From Cellulomonas fengjieae (GTDB lineage: Bacteria; Actinomycetota; Actinomycetes; Actinomycetales; Cellulomonadaceae), in assembly GCF_018388465.1 (NCBI RefSeq), contig NZ_CP074404.1, positions 62,001-126,000 on the forward strand: a stretch of DNA of 64,000 nt. Reading direction: 5' to 3'. Positions 19,818 through 28,000 of this stretch are shown here, one piece after another. A program made the translations under genes and the position numbers. The notes below the pieces were generated by a model. It was not told where the DNA came from. It made no database searches and saw only the letters and a list, made by a program, of their open reading frames with translations. Within the stretch, counting starts at the first letter, position 1. Every line of letters starts with the position of its first letter.

Positions 19818-20846
19818 TCAGTCCCTCGGGGTTCGGGCGGGTGCCGTGTCCTGCGGCCGGCTGGCCAGGTCAGGAGCTGTCCGAGCTCCGCCGTCGAGGT
19901 GTGCACCCTCGAGCAGGTCAAGTGCGGCATGGTGCTGGTTGAACGTGTAGAGGTGGACGCCGGGGGCACCGCCGTCCAGGACGCCGTTGACCAGGTCGAC
20001 GCTGGCCCGGATGCCCCGGCGGTGCCGTTCGAGCTCGTCGTCGGCGCTGCCCAGCAGGTCGATCAGGTCCCGCGGCACGGGGACACCGGTCAGCTCCTGC
20101 ACGCGCAGCAACCGGGCCGGGTCGGTGGTCGGGATGATGCCAGGGATGATCGGGATGGTCACCCCCGCCTCGCGCGCCTCCGCGACGATGCCGAGGTAGT
20201 CGTCCGCGTCGAAGAACACCTGCGTGATGGCGAAGTCCGCGCCGGCCTCCTGCTTGGCGAGCAGCGACGCGACGTCCTGCGCCCGGGTGCCGCCGGTGGC
20301 GTGGTTGCCGCGCGGGAACGCCGCGACCGCGATCGACAGCGGGCGGACCCGCGCCCGCACCGCCTGCGACGGGCTGTCCGCGCAGCGCTGCGCCTCGATC
20401 TCACGCAGCAGGGCGACCAGCTCACCGGCCGTCTGCAGGCCTTCGGGGTGCGCGGACCAGCCGCTCTGGTCCGTCGGTGGGTCTCCGCGCAGGGCGAGGA
20501 AGGACCGCAGTCCCTCGTCGAGGAACTCCCCGACGATCGTCGTGATCTCCTCGCGCGAGGTCCCCACGCAGGTCAGGTGCGCGATCGGGTTGAGCGACGT
20601 CTCCTGCAGAAGCCGGCGGACCAGCGCGCGGGTGGTCACCCGGGTCTTGCCCGAGGCGCCGTAGGTGACCGAGACGAAGTCGGGGTGCACCGACTCCAGC
20701 TCCTTGATCGTCGCCCAGAGCCGAGGGGCCGCGTCGGGGTTGCGCGGGGGGAAGAGCTCGAAGGAGACCGTCGGCCGGTCGGTCGCGGACGGCGCCGAGA
20801 GCGCTCGTGCGGCACGCACGCGGGGCTCCACGGCGGAGGCGCTCAC
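19818..20846 (-). CDS. metF: Methylenetetrahydrofolate reductase MetF
   Basis: 342-residue flavoprotein reducing 5,10-methylene-THF to 5-methyl-THF. The N-terminal VSFELFPPRNP holds the catalytic Glu, followed by the TIM barrel (VSVTYGASGKTR, HLTCVG). The frame is open to ATG 20939, but that ATG lies inside the SAM riboswitch. GTG 20846 is chosen because it overlaps the stop of a short upstream ORF with its own ribosome site (GTGA). GTG 20912 is an alternative adding 22 residues. No strong ribosome site precedes GTG 20846, so coupling to the upstream ORF is plausible. Confidence 0.93.
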   Translation of the reverse strand: MSASAVEPRVRAARALSAPSATDRPTVSFELFPPRNPDAAPRLWATIKELESVHPDFVSVTYGASGKTRVTTRALVRRLLQETSLNPIAHLTCVGTSREEITTIVGEFLDEGLRSFLALRGDPPTDQSGWSAHPEGLQTAGELVALLREIEAQRCADSPSQAVRARVRPLSIAVAAFPRGNHATGGTRAQDVASLLAKQEAGADFAITQVFFDADDYLGIVAEAREAGVTIPIIPGIIPTTDPARLLRVQELTGVPVPRDLIDLLGSADDELERHRRGIRASVDLVNGVLDGGAPGVHLYTFNQHHAALDLLEGAHLDGGARTAPDLASRPQDTAPARTPRD

Positions 20847-20905
20847 GGCGCGACCGACGTCGTCGGCACCGACGCGGTGCACGAAGCCAAGACCTGCAGG
20901 GACAT
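20843..20905 (-). CDS. 20-codon upstream ORF in the metF leader
   Basis: A short frame, ATG 20905 to TGA, preceded by GGAG six bases upstream, encoding 20 residues (MSLQVLASCTASVPTTSVAP). Its stop overlaps the metF GTG (GTGA). It starts just after the 3' side of the SAM aptamer P1 stem, where a riboswitch could control ribosome access. There is no run of Met codons, so classical attenuation is not evident. It may be a coupling device; it may also be chance, with metF starting at GTG 20912. Confidence 0.4.
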   Translation of the reverse strand: MSLQVLASCTASVPTTSVAP

Positions 20906-20913
20906 AGCTCACT

Positions 20914-21003
20914 CCATCGCCCCTGGCGGAAGCACCCACACCCTCATCACGAGGGGGGTTGCTGCGGCGTCGTCGAGCCAGGTCTCTCGGCCGCTCTGGA
21001 TGG
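20914..21003 (-). promoter_or_regulatory. SAM-I (S-box) riboswitch upstream of metF-metE
   Basis: Read on the minus strand, P1 is CCATC...GATGG. P2 is GCGGC/GCCGC enclosing GAGAGACCTGGCTCGACGA. The conserved GCAACC follows, then a P3 hairpin CCCTC/GAGGG, then GGTGCTTCC with GCC before the P1 closing strand. These match the SAM-I consensus (CUGGC-GAUGA, GCAACC, GGUGC-UUCC) in order and spacing. SAM binding normally turns off methionine genes. No clear intrinsic terminator follows P1, so control may act on translation initiation. Confidence 0.85.
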
Positions 21004-21011
21004 TAGGCGCG

Positions 21012-21041
21012 ATGCTAGACCGCCGACCACATGCTGGGCAA
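21012..21041 (-). promoter_or_regulatory. Probable sigma-70-type promoter of the metF-metE leader
   Basis: On the minus strand TTGCCC (21041-21036) and TAGCAT (21017-21012) are separated by 18 bases. The -10 box ends 8 bases before the riboswitch P1 stem, so transcription would begin right at the aptamer. Position makes it convincing, although high-GC promoters vary. Confidence 0.5.
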
Positions 21042-21130
21042 CCATGCTCGCTGCCTGAGACGCCGCCGTCCGCTGTGCGTCGGCGACCGGTCCTGCCGTG
21101 CGGCGGAGGCTGCCGCGACGACCCGCCCGC

Positions 21131-21343
21131 TCAGCGTCGGCGGCGCGCGGCGAGCGTGTTGGACCGGAGGCGGGTGCGCTGCGAGGGCACGTCGAACCAC
21201 GACGTGGGGGAGCCGGCGGGGACGGACAGGAGCCCGTCCTGCACCGCCGCCAGGATCTCGGCGTCGGGCGCGATGTCGTCCGCCATGGCCGCGGCCGCCG
21301 CGCGCGCTGGGTCGTGCCCAGGGTCGAGGGGCATGTCGGTCAT
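21131..21343 (-). CDS. Small hypothetical protein, 70 residues
   Basis: Short acidic N-terminal part (MPLDPGHDPARAAAAAMADDIAPDAEILAAVQDG) followed by a Trp-containing middle (SWFDVP) and a very basic C-terminus (NTLAARRRR). No transmembrane segment, cysteine or known motif. ATG 21343 is the only sensible start. Codon use is like the neighbours. It stands alone between the metF leader and the tag gene. I do not recognise it. Confidence 0.55.
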   Translation of the reverse strand: MTDMPLDPGHDPARAAAAAMADDIAPDAEILAAVQDGLLSVPAGSPTSWFDVPSQRTRLRSNTLAARRRR

Positions 21344-21407
21344 GCGGGCACTGTAGTCCGCGCGGTCCGTGGTGCCGAGCCCGTCGCCCCAGCATCACCC
21401 GGCGGGA

Positions 21408-22007
21408 CTAGCGGGTAGGAGCCGCGGGGGCGGACCGCCCGGCGATGGGGCACGAGGCCAGGTGGTCGTCGACGACACCGCAGGCCTGCATCGCCGCATA
21501 CGCCGTCACCGGGCCGACGAACCGGAAGCCGAACGCCTTGAGCTCGCTCGCGAGGGCGCGGCTCTCGGGCGTCTGCGCCGGGACGTCGGCCCACGTGGCG
21601 GGCCGGACGTGACCCGTGCGGTCCGGTGCGTGCGACCAGACCACCTCGTCGAGCGTGCGTCCCGACGCGTGCAGGTCCCGCAGGGCCCGGGCGTTCGCGA
21701 TCGTCGCGTCGATCTTGGCCCGGTTCCGCACGATGCCGGCGTCGGCCAGGAGCCGGGCGACGTCGTCGTCGTCGAACGCGGCGACCACCTCGGGGTCGAA
21801 GTCGGCGAACGCCGCCCGGAACGCGGGTCTCTTGCGCAGGATCGTGATCCAGGCGAGGCCGGACTGGAAGGCCTCGAGCGCGAGCCGCTCGAAGAGGGCG
21901 TGCTCGCCGTGGACCGGCCGTCCCCACTCCTCGTCGTGGTACTGCTCGTACAGCGGGTTGCCGTCACCGAAGCAGCGGCCGGTGACGGGGGCATCGGGCG
22001 TGGTCAT
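21408..22007 (-). CDS. tag: DNA-3-methyladenine glycosylase I
   Basis: 199-residue base-excision repair enzyme removing 3-methyladenine. The N-terminal CFGDGNPLYEQYHDEEWGRPVHGEHALFE block, ALEAFQSGLAW, and the C-terminal FGFRFVGPVTAYAAMQACGVVDDHLASC block are hallmarks of Tag, including zinc ligands Cys and His at both ends. The frame runs open upstream, but ATG 22007 gives the usual family N-terminus. Unlinked to its neighbours functionally. Confidence 0.95.
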   Translation of the reverse strand: MTTPDAPVTGRCFGDGNPLYEQYHDEEWGRPVHGEHALFERLALEAFQSGLAWITILRKRPAFRAAFADFDPEVVAAFDDDDVARLLADAGIVRNRAKIDATIANARALRDLHASGRTLDEVVWSHAPDRTGHVRPATWADVPAQTPESRALASELKAFGFRFVGPVTAYAAMQACGVVDDHLASCPIAGRSAPAAPTR

Positions 22008-22075
22008 GCGCCGAGTCTGCCGAGCGCCGCCGTCACCGCGGTAGCCGGAGGTGCACGGCGAGGGCTGTGGGCGGC

Positions 22076-23320
22076 TCAGGACGCCAGTGCGATGAGTCGC
22101 TCGATGCCGTCGAGGATCAGCACGGTGCCGAAGTCGAGCTCGCCCTCGTCCTCGTCCTCGTCCCCCTGCGCAGCGTCCTCGGGGAACGAGAACGCCCCCT
22201 GCGCCGCAGCCCGCAGGAGCGCCGGGTGCTCGTCCGGTGAGGCCAGCGTGGTGATCAGCTCGCCCAGGTCCGGCGCAGGGGCACCGTCGGCGGGGCTGCC
22301 CATGGCCGTGGCGCGCCCGCTGCCGCTCAGCTCCTCGCCGATCCTCAGCTGGTCGAGCGTGTGCGACGCGAGCAGGCCGATCGCGCCCACCTTCTGCTCC
22401 TCCGTCAGCGGCGTGCCGTCGAGGGCGGAGAGCATCGCCTCCATCCACGCGAGCCGGCCCGGGCCGACCGCGTGCAGCACCTGGGACGTTCGCGCGAGCC
22501 ACGGGTGCGCGGCCAGGATCGGCTGCTGCACCGCCAGGAGGAGCTCCAGCCGCTCCCGCCAGCCACCGACCTCGGGGCCGACCGCCGGGGGGCGGCCGCT
22601 CGCGCGGTCGGACATCAGGCTGACCACCTCGTCCTTGGAGGAGACGTAGCGGTAGAGCGACATCGTCGTGAAGCCCAGCGACTCGGCCAGCCGCGCCATG
22701 GAGACGGCCTCGATCCCCTCGGCGTCCGCGAGGGCGATGGCGGCGTCGGCGATCCGGTCCAGCGTGAGACCCGGCCGCGGTCCGGGGCGGCCGGGGCTGG
22801 GGGTGCGCCACAGGACCGCGATGCCGGGCGGCAGGTCGGCCGGGACGCTGTCGGAGCCGGCCACGCGCACCGCCTGGCGGCGGGCCTTCTCCGCCTCGCG
22901 GGCCGCCTGCTGCTGGGCCAGGGCTGCGGCGCGCTGGGCCTTCTCCGCCTCCCGGAGCTGGCGGGCGGCCTCGCGGACCGCCTGCTGGGCGGCGCGTTCC
23001 TGCTCGTTGCGCTGCCGTTCGACCCCCTTGGCGGCGTCCTGCTCGGCCTTGCGGCGGTCGCGCTCGCGGCGGTCGAGGTCCTTGGCGGCCTGCTGCTCGG
23101 CCTTCAGCCGGTCCCGCTCCCGGCGGGCGACCTCCTTGGCGGCCTGCTGGTCGGCCTTCGCCAGCTCCCGGCGGAGGCGCTCCGCCTCCTTGGCCTCGGC
23201 GCGCTCCGCCTCCTTGGCCTCGGCGCGCTCCGCCTTGTCGCGGTCGCGTCGCAGGAGCTCGGCCTCCCGCCGGGCCTCCTCGGCCTCGTGCCGCGCCAGC
23301 TCGGCCTCGTCGTGGTCCAC
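22076..23320 (-). CDS. TetR-family regulator with long N-terminal coiled coil
   Basis: 414-residue protein. Residues 1 to about 155 are an almost uninterrupted Ala/Glu/Arg/Lys/Gln helix of coiled-coil character. It contains internal repeats: AERAEAKE twice in tandem (24-base DNA repeat near 23188-23236), and two copies of a roughly 17-residue RRERDR(L/R)KAEQ unit. Residues about 184-232 are a TetR DNA-binding domain (IADAAIALADAEGIEAVSMARLAESLGFTTMSLYRYVSSKDEVV). The C-terminal part resembles the TetR_C domain of tetracycline-repressor-like proteins. GTG 23320 has GGGAGG just upstream; the longer frame to 23386 would read through the operator region. Divergent from an ABC exporter that it probably represses. 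Confidence 0.88.
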   Translation of the reverse strand: MDHDEAELARHEAEEARREAELLRRDRDKAERAEAKEAERAEAKEAERLRRELAKADQQAAKEVARRERDRLKAEQQAAKDLDRRERDRRKAEQDAAKGVERQRNEQERAAQQAVREAARQLREAEKAQRAAALAQQQAAREAEKARRQAVRVAGSDSVPADLPPGIAVLWRTPSPGRPGPRPGLTLDRIADAAIALADAEGIEAVSMARLAESLGFTTMSLYRYVSSKDEVVSLMSDRASGRPPAVGPEVGGWRERLELLLAVQQPILAAHPWLARTSQVLHAVGPGRLAWMEAMLSALDGTPLTEEQKVGAIGLLASHTLDQLRIGEELSGSGRATAMGSPADGAPAPDLGELITTLASPDEHPALLRAAAQGAFSFPEDAAQGDEDEDEGELDFGTVLILDGIERLIALAS

Positions 23321-23350
23321 GGCACCTCCCTTGACCCGCGATCCTACAAG

Positions 23351-23387
23351 TGTGTATGAAGTACACATACAGTTTATGGCATACACA
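23351..23387. promoter_or_regulatory. Operator/promoter region between tetR-like gene and ABC exporter
   Basis: The 80-base divergent gap contains GTATG-N7-CATAC (23354-23370), a perfect-arm inverted repeat. A wider pair, TGTGTATG (23351-23358) and CATACACA (23380-23387), uses the same half-site. It is much more AT-rich than its surroundings. This is the layout of a TetR autoregulatory operator controlling both directions. GAAGGGA then precedes the ABC gene ATG. Confidence 0.7.
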
Positions 23388-23400
23388 GAAGGGATACGCG

Positions 23401-24297
23401 ATGAGTGCCGTCGTCATCACCCGAGGGCTGCGGAAGTCCTACGGCGACCTGACCGTGCTGGACGGCGTCGACCTCGACGTCGGCACAGGTGAGGTGCTCG
23501 CGCTGCTCGGTCCCAACGGCGCCGGCAAGACCACCCTCGTGCGGATCCTGTCCACCCTCCTGCGCCCCGACGCGGGGACCGCGAGCGTCGCCGGCAGGGA
23601 CGTCCTGCGCGAGCCCGCGCAGGTCCGGGCGGCCATCAGCCTCACCGGGCAGTTCGCCGCGGTCGACGACCTGCTCACGGGCGTGGAGAACCTGCACCTG
23701 ATGGCCAAGCTGGCCCACCTGGGCCGCGCCGAGGTGCGCACCCGCAGCGCCGAGCTGCTGGAGCTGTTCGACCTCACGGACGCGGGCAGGCGCGTGGTCA
23801 AGACGTACTCGGGCGGCATGCGCCGGCGGCTCGACCTCGCCGTGGGCCTGCTCGCCCGGCCGCAGGTGGTGTTCCTCGACGAGCCGACGACGGGCCTGGA
23901 CCCGCGCAGCCGCAACGACCTGTGGGACGTCATCCGCTCCGTCGTCGCCGCCGGCACCACCGTGCTGCTCACCACGCAGTACCTGGAGGAGGCAGACCAG
24001 CTGGCCGACCGGGTCGCGGTCATCGACCACGGGCGGGTCATCGCCAACGGCACCGCCCCGGAGCTCAAGCGGGCCGTCGGCTCGGCGCACGTCGAGCTGC
24101 GGCTCCGCGACGGTCGCGAGGAGCGGGTCGTCACCGACGGGTCGGTGGCGGACGTCCGACGGATCCTCGGGGACATCGAGCGCCGCGGCGTCGACGTCGA
24201 GCACTGGGAGGTCCGCTCACCGACTCTCGACGACGTCTTCCTCACCCTCACCGGCCGGCCCACCGAGGCCGACCTCGTCACCACCCGGGAGTCCTGA
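23401..24297 (+). CDS. Daunorubicin-type ABC transporter ATP-binding protein
   Basis: 298-residue ATPase of a DrrA/CcmA-like exporter. Walker A GPNGAGKTT, the signature SGGMRRRLDLA, Walker B VVFLDEPTTGLDP and the H-loop region (TTQYLEEADQLADR) are all intact. The C-terminal extension with VRSPTLDDVFLTLTG is the DrrA-type tail. The next gene, its permease, overlaps by one base. Expression is probably controlled by the divergent TetR-type regulator. The exported compound is unknown; drug or lipid-like molecules are usual. Confidence 0.93.
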   Translation: MSAVVITRGLRKSYGDLTVLDGVDLDVGTGEVLALLGPNGAGKTTLVRILSTLLRPDAGTASVAGRDVLREPAQVRAAISLTGQFAAVDDLLTGVENLHLMAKLAHLGRAEVRTRSAELLELFDLTDAGRRVVKTYSGGMRRRLDLAVGLLARPQVVFLDEPTTGLDPRSRNDLWDVIRSVVAAGTTVLLTTQYLEEADQLADRVAVIDHGRVIANGTAPELKRAVGSAHVELRLRDGREERVVTDGSVADVRRILGDIERRGVDVEHWEVRSPTLDDVFLTLTGRPTEADLVTTRES

Positions 24298-25079
24298 TGA
24301 GCACCCTCGCCCCGCACGCGCCGGCCCTCGGCTGGTCCGTGCACGACACGTCCGCACTGATCGGCCGGTGCGTGCGGCGGTCCCTGCGTCAGCTGGACAC
24401 CGTCCTGATGGCGGTGATCCTGCCGGTGGTCCTGCTGCTGCTGTTCGTCTACGTGTTCGGCGGAGCCATCCAGACCGGTGGCGCCTACGTGAACTGGGTG
24501 GTGCCGGGGATCGTCCTGCTCACCGCGGGCTACGGCTCGGCCACCACGGCCGTCGACGTCGCCGGCGACATGACCGGCGGCATCATCGACCGCTTCCGGT
24601 CCCTGCCCATCCGTCCCACCGGCGTGCTCACCGGGCACGTGGTCGCCAGCATGGCGCGCAACGCGATCTCGACCGCGCTGGTGATCGGCATCGCCTTCGT
24701 GATCGGGTTCGACGCCGCCGCGTCGCCCCTGGCGTGGCTCGGGGCGATCGGGCTCATCGCGCTCTTCGTGCTGGCCCTGACCTGGGTGGCCGTCGCCATC
24801 GGGCTCGTCGCGTCCGGGCCCGAGGCCGCGAGCGGGTTCACGTTCGCGATCCTGTTCCTGCCGTACGTGTCCAGCGCGTTCGTCCCGCCCGAGTCGATGC
24901 CCGCGGTGCTCGAGGTGCTCGCCACCTACAACCCGATCACGCCCGTCACGGACACGCTCCGCAGCCTGCTCGCCGGCGCGGGCGCCGGGGACTCGTGGCT
25001 CGCGGCGGTCGTGTGGTGCACGGGGATCTTCCTGGTGGCCCGGCTGGGGGCGGCCTGGCTCTTCCGGCGCACCCGCTGA
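24297..25079 (+). CDS. ABC-2 type exporter permease (DrrB-like)
   Basis: 260-residue membrane protein with six predicted helices. The first is VLMAVILPVVLLLLFVYVFGG, with the ABC-2 core following (RFRSLPIRPTGVLTGHVVASM, then a series of hydrophobic stretches and the FLPYVSSAFVPPESMPAVL segment typical of DrrB). It pairs with the upstream ATPase (TGATG overlap). It converges on hrpA with three bases between stops. Confidence 0.92.
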   Translation: MSTLAPHAPALGWSVHDTSALIGRCVRRSLRQLDTVLMAVILPVVLLLLFVYVFGGAIQTGGAYVNWVVPGIVLLTAGYGSATTAVDVAGDMTGGIIDRFRSLPIRPTGVLTGHVVASMARNAISTALVIGIAFVIGFDAAASPLAWLGAIGLIALFVLALTWVAVAIGLVASGPEAASGFTFAILFLPYVSSAFVPPESMPAVLEVLATYNPITPVTDTLRSLLAGAGAGDSWLAAVVWCTGIFLVARLGAAWLFRRTR

Positions 25080-25082
25080 GCG

Positions 25083-28000
25083 TCAGTACGCGCTGAGGGC
25101 CTTCTTGATGCGGGTGGTCGACACGGGCACCGGGGTGCCCAGCTGCTGGGCGAACAGGCTGACCCGCAGCTCCTCGAGCATCCACCGGAGGTCGGTCAGC
25201 GCGGCGTCGCCCGCGCGACGGGCGGCGACCTCGTCGTAGAGCGCCTCGACGTCGTGCACCTGCCACGCCAGGTCGGCGTCGCGCTGGGGGTTGTCCGCGG
25301 CCTTGACCAGCCGGTGGCGGGCGGCCCGCAGGTACCGGGTCAGCTGCGGGAGGCGGGCTGCCCCGACCTCGCTGACGAAACCGTCGTGCACGAGACGGGC
25401 GGCCTGCGCGCGGACGTCCTGCGCCGTGGCGAGCAGCGCGAGGCTGGACCGGGCCCGGATCTCGGCATCGAGCTCGCGCCAGGCGGTCAGCACGGCGACG
25501 AGGTCCGAGACCACGGTGAAGACCGTGTCCTCGAGCCGTCCCTGCACGGTGCCGCGCAGGGACCGGTACGCCTCCGCGGTGCGGACGCTCTGGGGAGGCA
25601 CGGTCACCAGGTGCTCGATGGCGGCCAGCTGCACATCCGTGACCAGGGCCTGCGTGTTCGGGTAGGGGCTCGCGGCCAGGGTCAGGGCCTGCGTCCCGGT
25701 CCACCGGGAGGTGATGCGGCCGGTCGCCAGGCCGACGTCGAGCAGGAGCAGGCGACGCAGGCCCAGCCGCGACGCCTCCGGGACGGCCGACTCGTCGGCG
25801 CGGGCACGCACGGCGACCGACCGCGTCTCGTCGACCAGCGACGGGAAGGCCCGGACGCGACCGACCTCGACGACCTCCGGGAGCTCGGGCAGGTCCGCGG
25901 GCCACGTGGTCAGGCCGGTGCGCTCGACGTCGATCGCGGGCGCAGGCGGCACGGCGGTCGGAGCCGGGGCTGCGGGCGCGGCCTTGCGCGCCTCCTCCAT
26001 CGCCGCCCGGACCGCGGTGCGCACCGCGTCGTCGACCGCCTGCTGGGTGCGGTCGGCCAGCCGGCGCTGGAGCACGAGCAGGTCCTTGCCCTCGTCCACC
26101 ACTCCCCCGCGGTCGCCGACCACGCGGAACGTCATCCGCAGGTGCGGGGGCAGGCGGTCGTCGTCGAAGGCGTCCTCCGGCACGTCGACGCCGCGCAGCT
26201 CGCGCACGGCCCGGCGGAACACCTCGCGGAACGACGGCGCGGCGTCGCCCGCGCGCACCGTGTCCTCCCAGCCGGCCGTGTGCTCGTCCATCCAGGCCAT
26301 GACACCGCGCGCCACGTCGGGTGCGGGGACCAGCTGCACGCGGACCGGCTTGGGCAGCGAGCGGATCGTCGCCGTCACGAGCTCCTCGCGCAGGCCCGGC
26401 ACCATCCACCCGAAGCCGTCGGGCGTGAGACGCGCGAGCGTCGACAGCGGGATGTGCACGGTCACGCCGTCCGCCTCTGTGCCCGGCTCGAACTGGTAGG
26501 TCAGCGGCAGGCGCAGGTCACCCTGCGGCCAGCGCGACGGGAACGCCGACTCGTCGATCGCGCCGGCCTCACCCACCAGGAGCTCGCGCGTGAACGTCAG
26601 CAGGTCGGGGTCGTCGCGCCGGGCCCGCTTCCACCACTGGTCGAAGTGCCGGCTGGAGACGACGTCGTCGGGGATCCGCTCGTCGTAGAACGCGAACAGC
26701 GTGTCGTCGTCGACCACCAGGTCGCGACGGCGCGCCCGCGCCTCCAGACCCTCCGCCTCGGCCAGCAGGCGCCGGTTCTCGTGGAAGAACTGGTGGTGCG
26801 TGGTCCACTCGCCCTGCACCAGCGCGTGCCGGATGAACAGCTCGCGGGCGTGCTCGGGGTCGACCCTGGCGTACAGGACCCGGCGCTGGTTGACGATCGG
26901 GACGCCGTACAGCAGGACCTTCTCGAACGCGGTCGCCGCACCCTGCTTGGTGGACCAGGCCGGCTCGGAGTACGTGCGCTTGACCAGGTGGGCGCCGACC
27001 TCCTCGGCCCACTCGGGCTGGATCCGGGCGACGTCGCGCCCCCACAGCCGGGAGGTCTCGACGAGCTCGGCGGCCATGATCCAGGCCGGCGGCTTGCGGG
27101 CCATGCCCGACCCGGGCCAGATCGCGAACCGCACGCCGCGGGCGCCCAGGTACTCGTTGCGGCCGCGCCGGTCGGGGCGGCCCTGCGCCCGGCCCTTGGA
27201 CTGCGTCGAGACCTCGGTCGCCTCCTGCATCCCGATCTGCGAGAGCAGCCCCGACAGGATCGCCACGTGGATCCGGTCGCCGTCCCACTCCAGCTGCAGG
27301 CCGTCGTCCTCGGCCGCCGGACGCGGTGCGTTCATCACGATGCCCAGGGGCTTGGCCAGCTCGCGCAGCTGGGCGACCACGTCCTGCCACTCGCGGATCC
27401 GCAGGTAGTTGAGGTGCTCCGAACGGCACATCCGCCGGAACGCCGAGCCCGACAGGTCCCGCTGCTGGTCGCGCAGGTAGTGCCACAGGTTCAGGTACGT
27501 GAGCAGGTCGGAGGTCGGGTCGGTGAACCGCGAGTGCGACAGGTCGGCCTTCTCGCGCTCCTCGACCGGTCGCTCGCGCGGGTCCTGGATGGACAGGGCG
27601 GCGGCGATGATCATGACCTCGCGTGCCACGCCCCGGCGCCCGCCCTCGACGATCATGCGCGCCAGCCGCGGGTCCATCGGCAGCTGCGCCAGGGCGCGGC
27701 CGGTGTCGGTCAGCCGGCCCTCCCCGAGCGCGCCCAGCTCCGTCAGCAGCTGGACGCCGTCCCGGATGGCCCGGGTGTCGGGCGGGTCGACGAACGGGAA
27801 GTCGCCGATGTCCTCCGGGGTCGTCGCGACGCCCACCGAGATCATCTGCAGGATCACCGACGCCAGCGAGGTGCGCAGGATCTCCGGCTCCGTGTACAGC
27901 GGGCGGGACTCGAAGTCCTCCTGCGAGTACAGGCGGATGGCGATGCCGTCCGCGACGCGCCCGCACCGGCCCGAACGCTGGTTGGCCGAGGCCTGCGAGA

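Noticed and set aside
20847..20939. Longest metF frame from ATG 20939
   Set aside because: This ATG lies inside the SAM aptamer, which is not expected to be coding.
23321..23386. N-terminal extension of the TetR gene (MYAINCMCTSYTL...)
   Set aside because: It reads through the divergent promoter/operator; GTG 23320 has a strong ribosome site.
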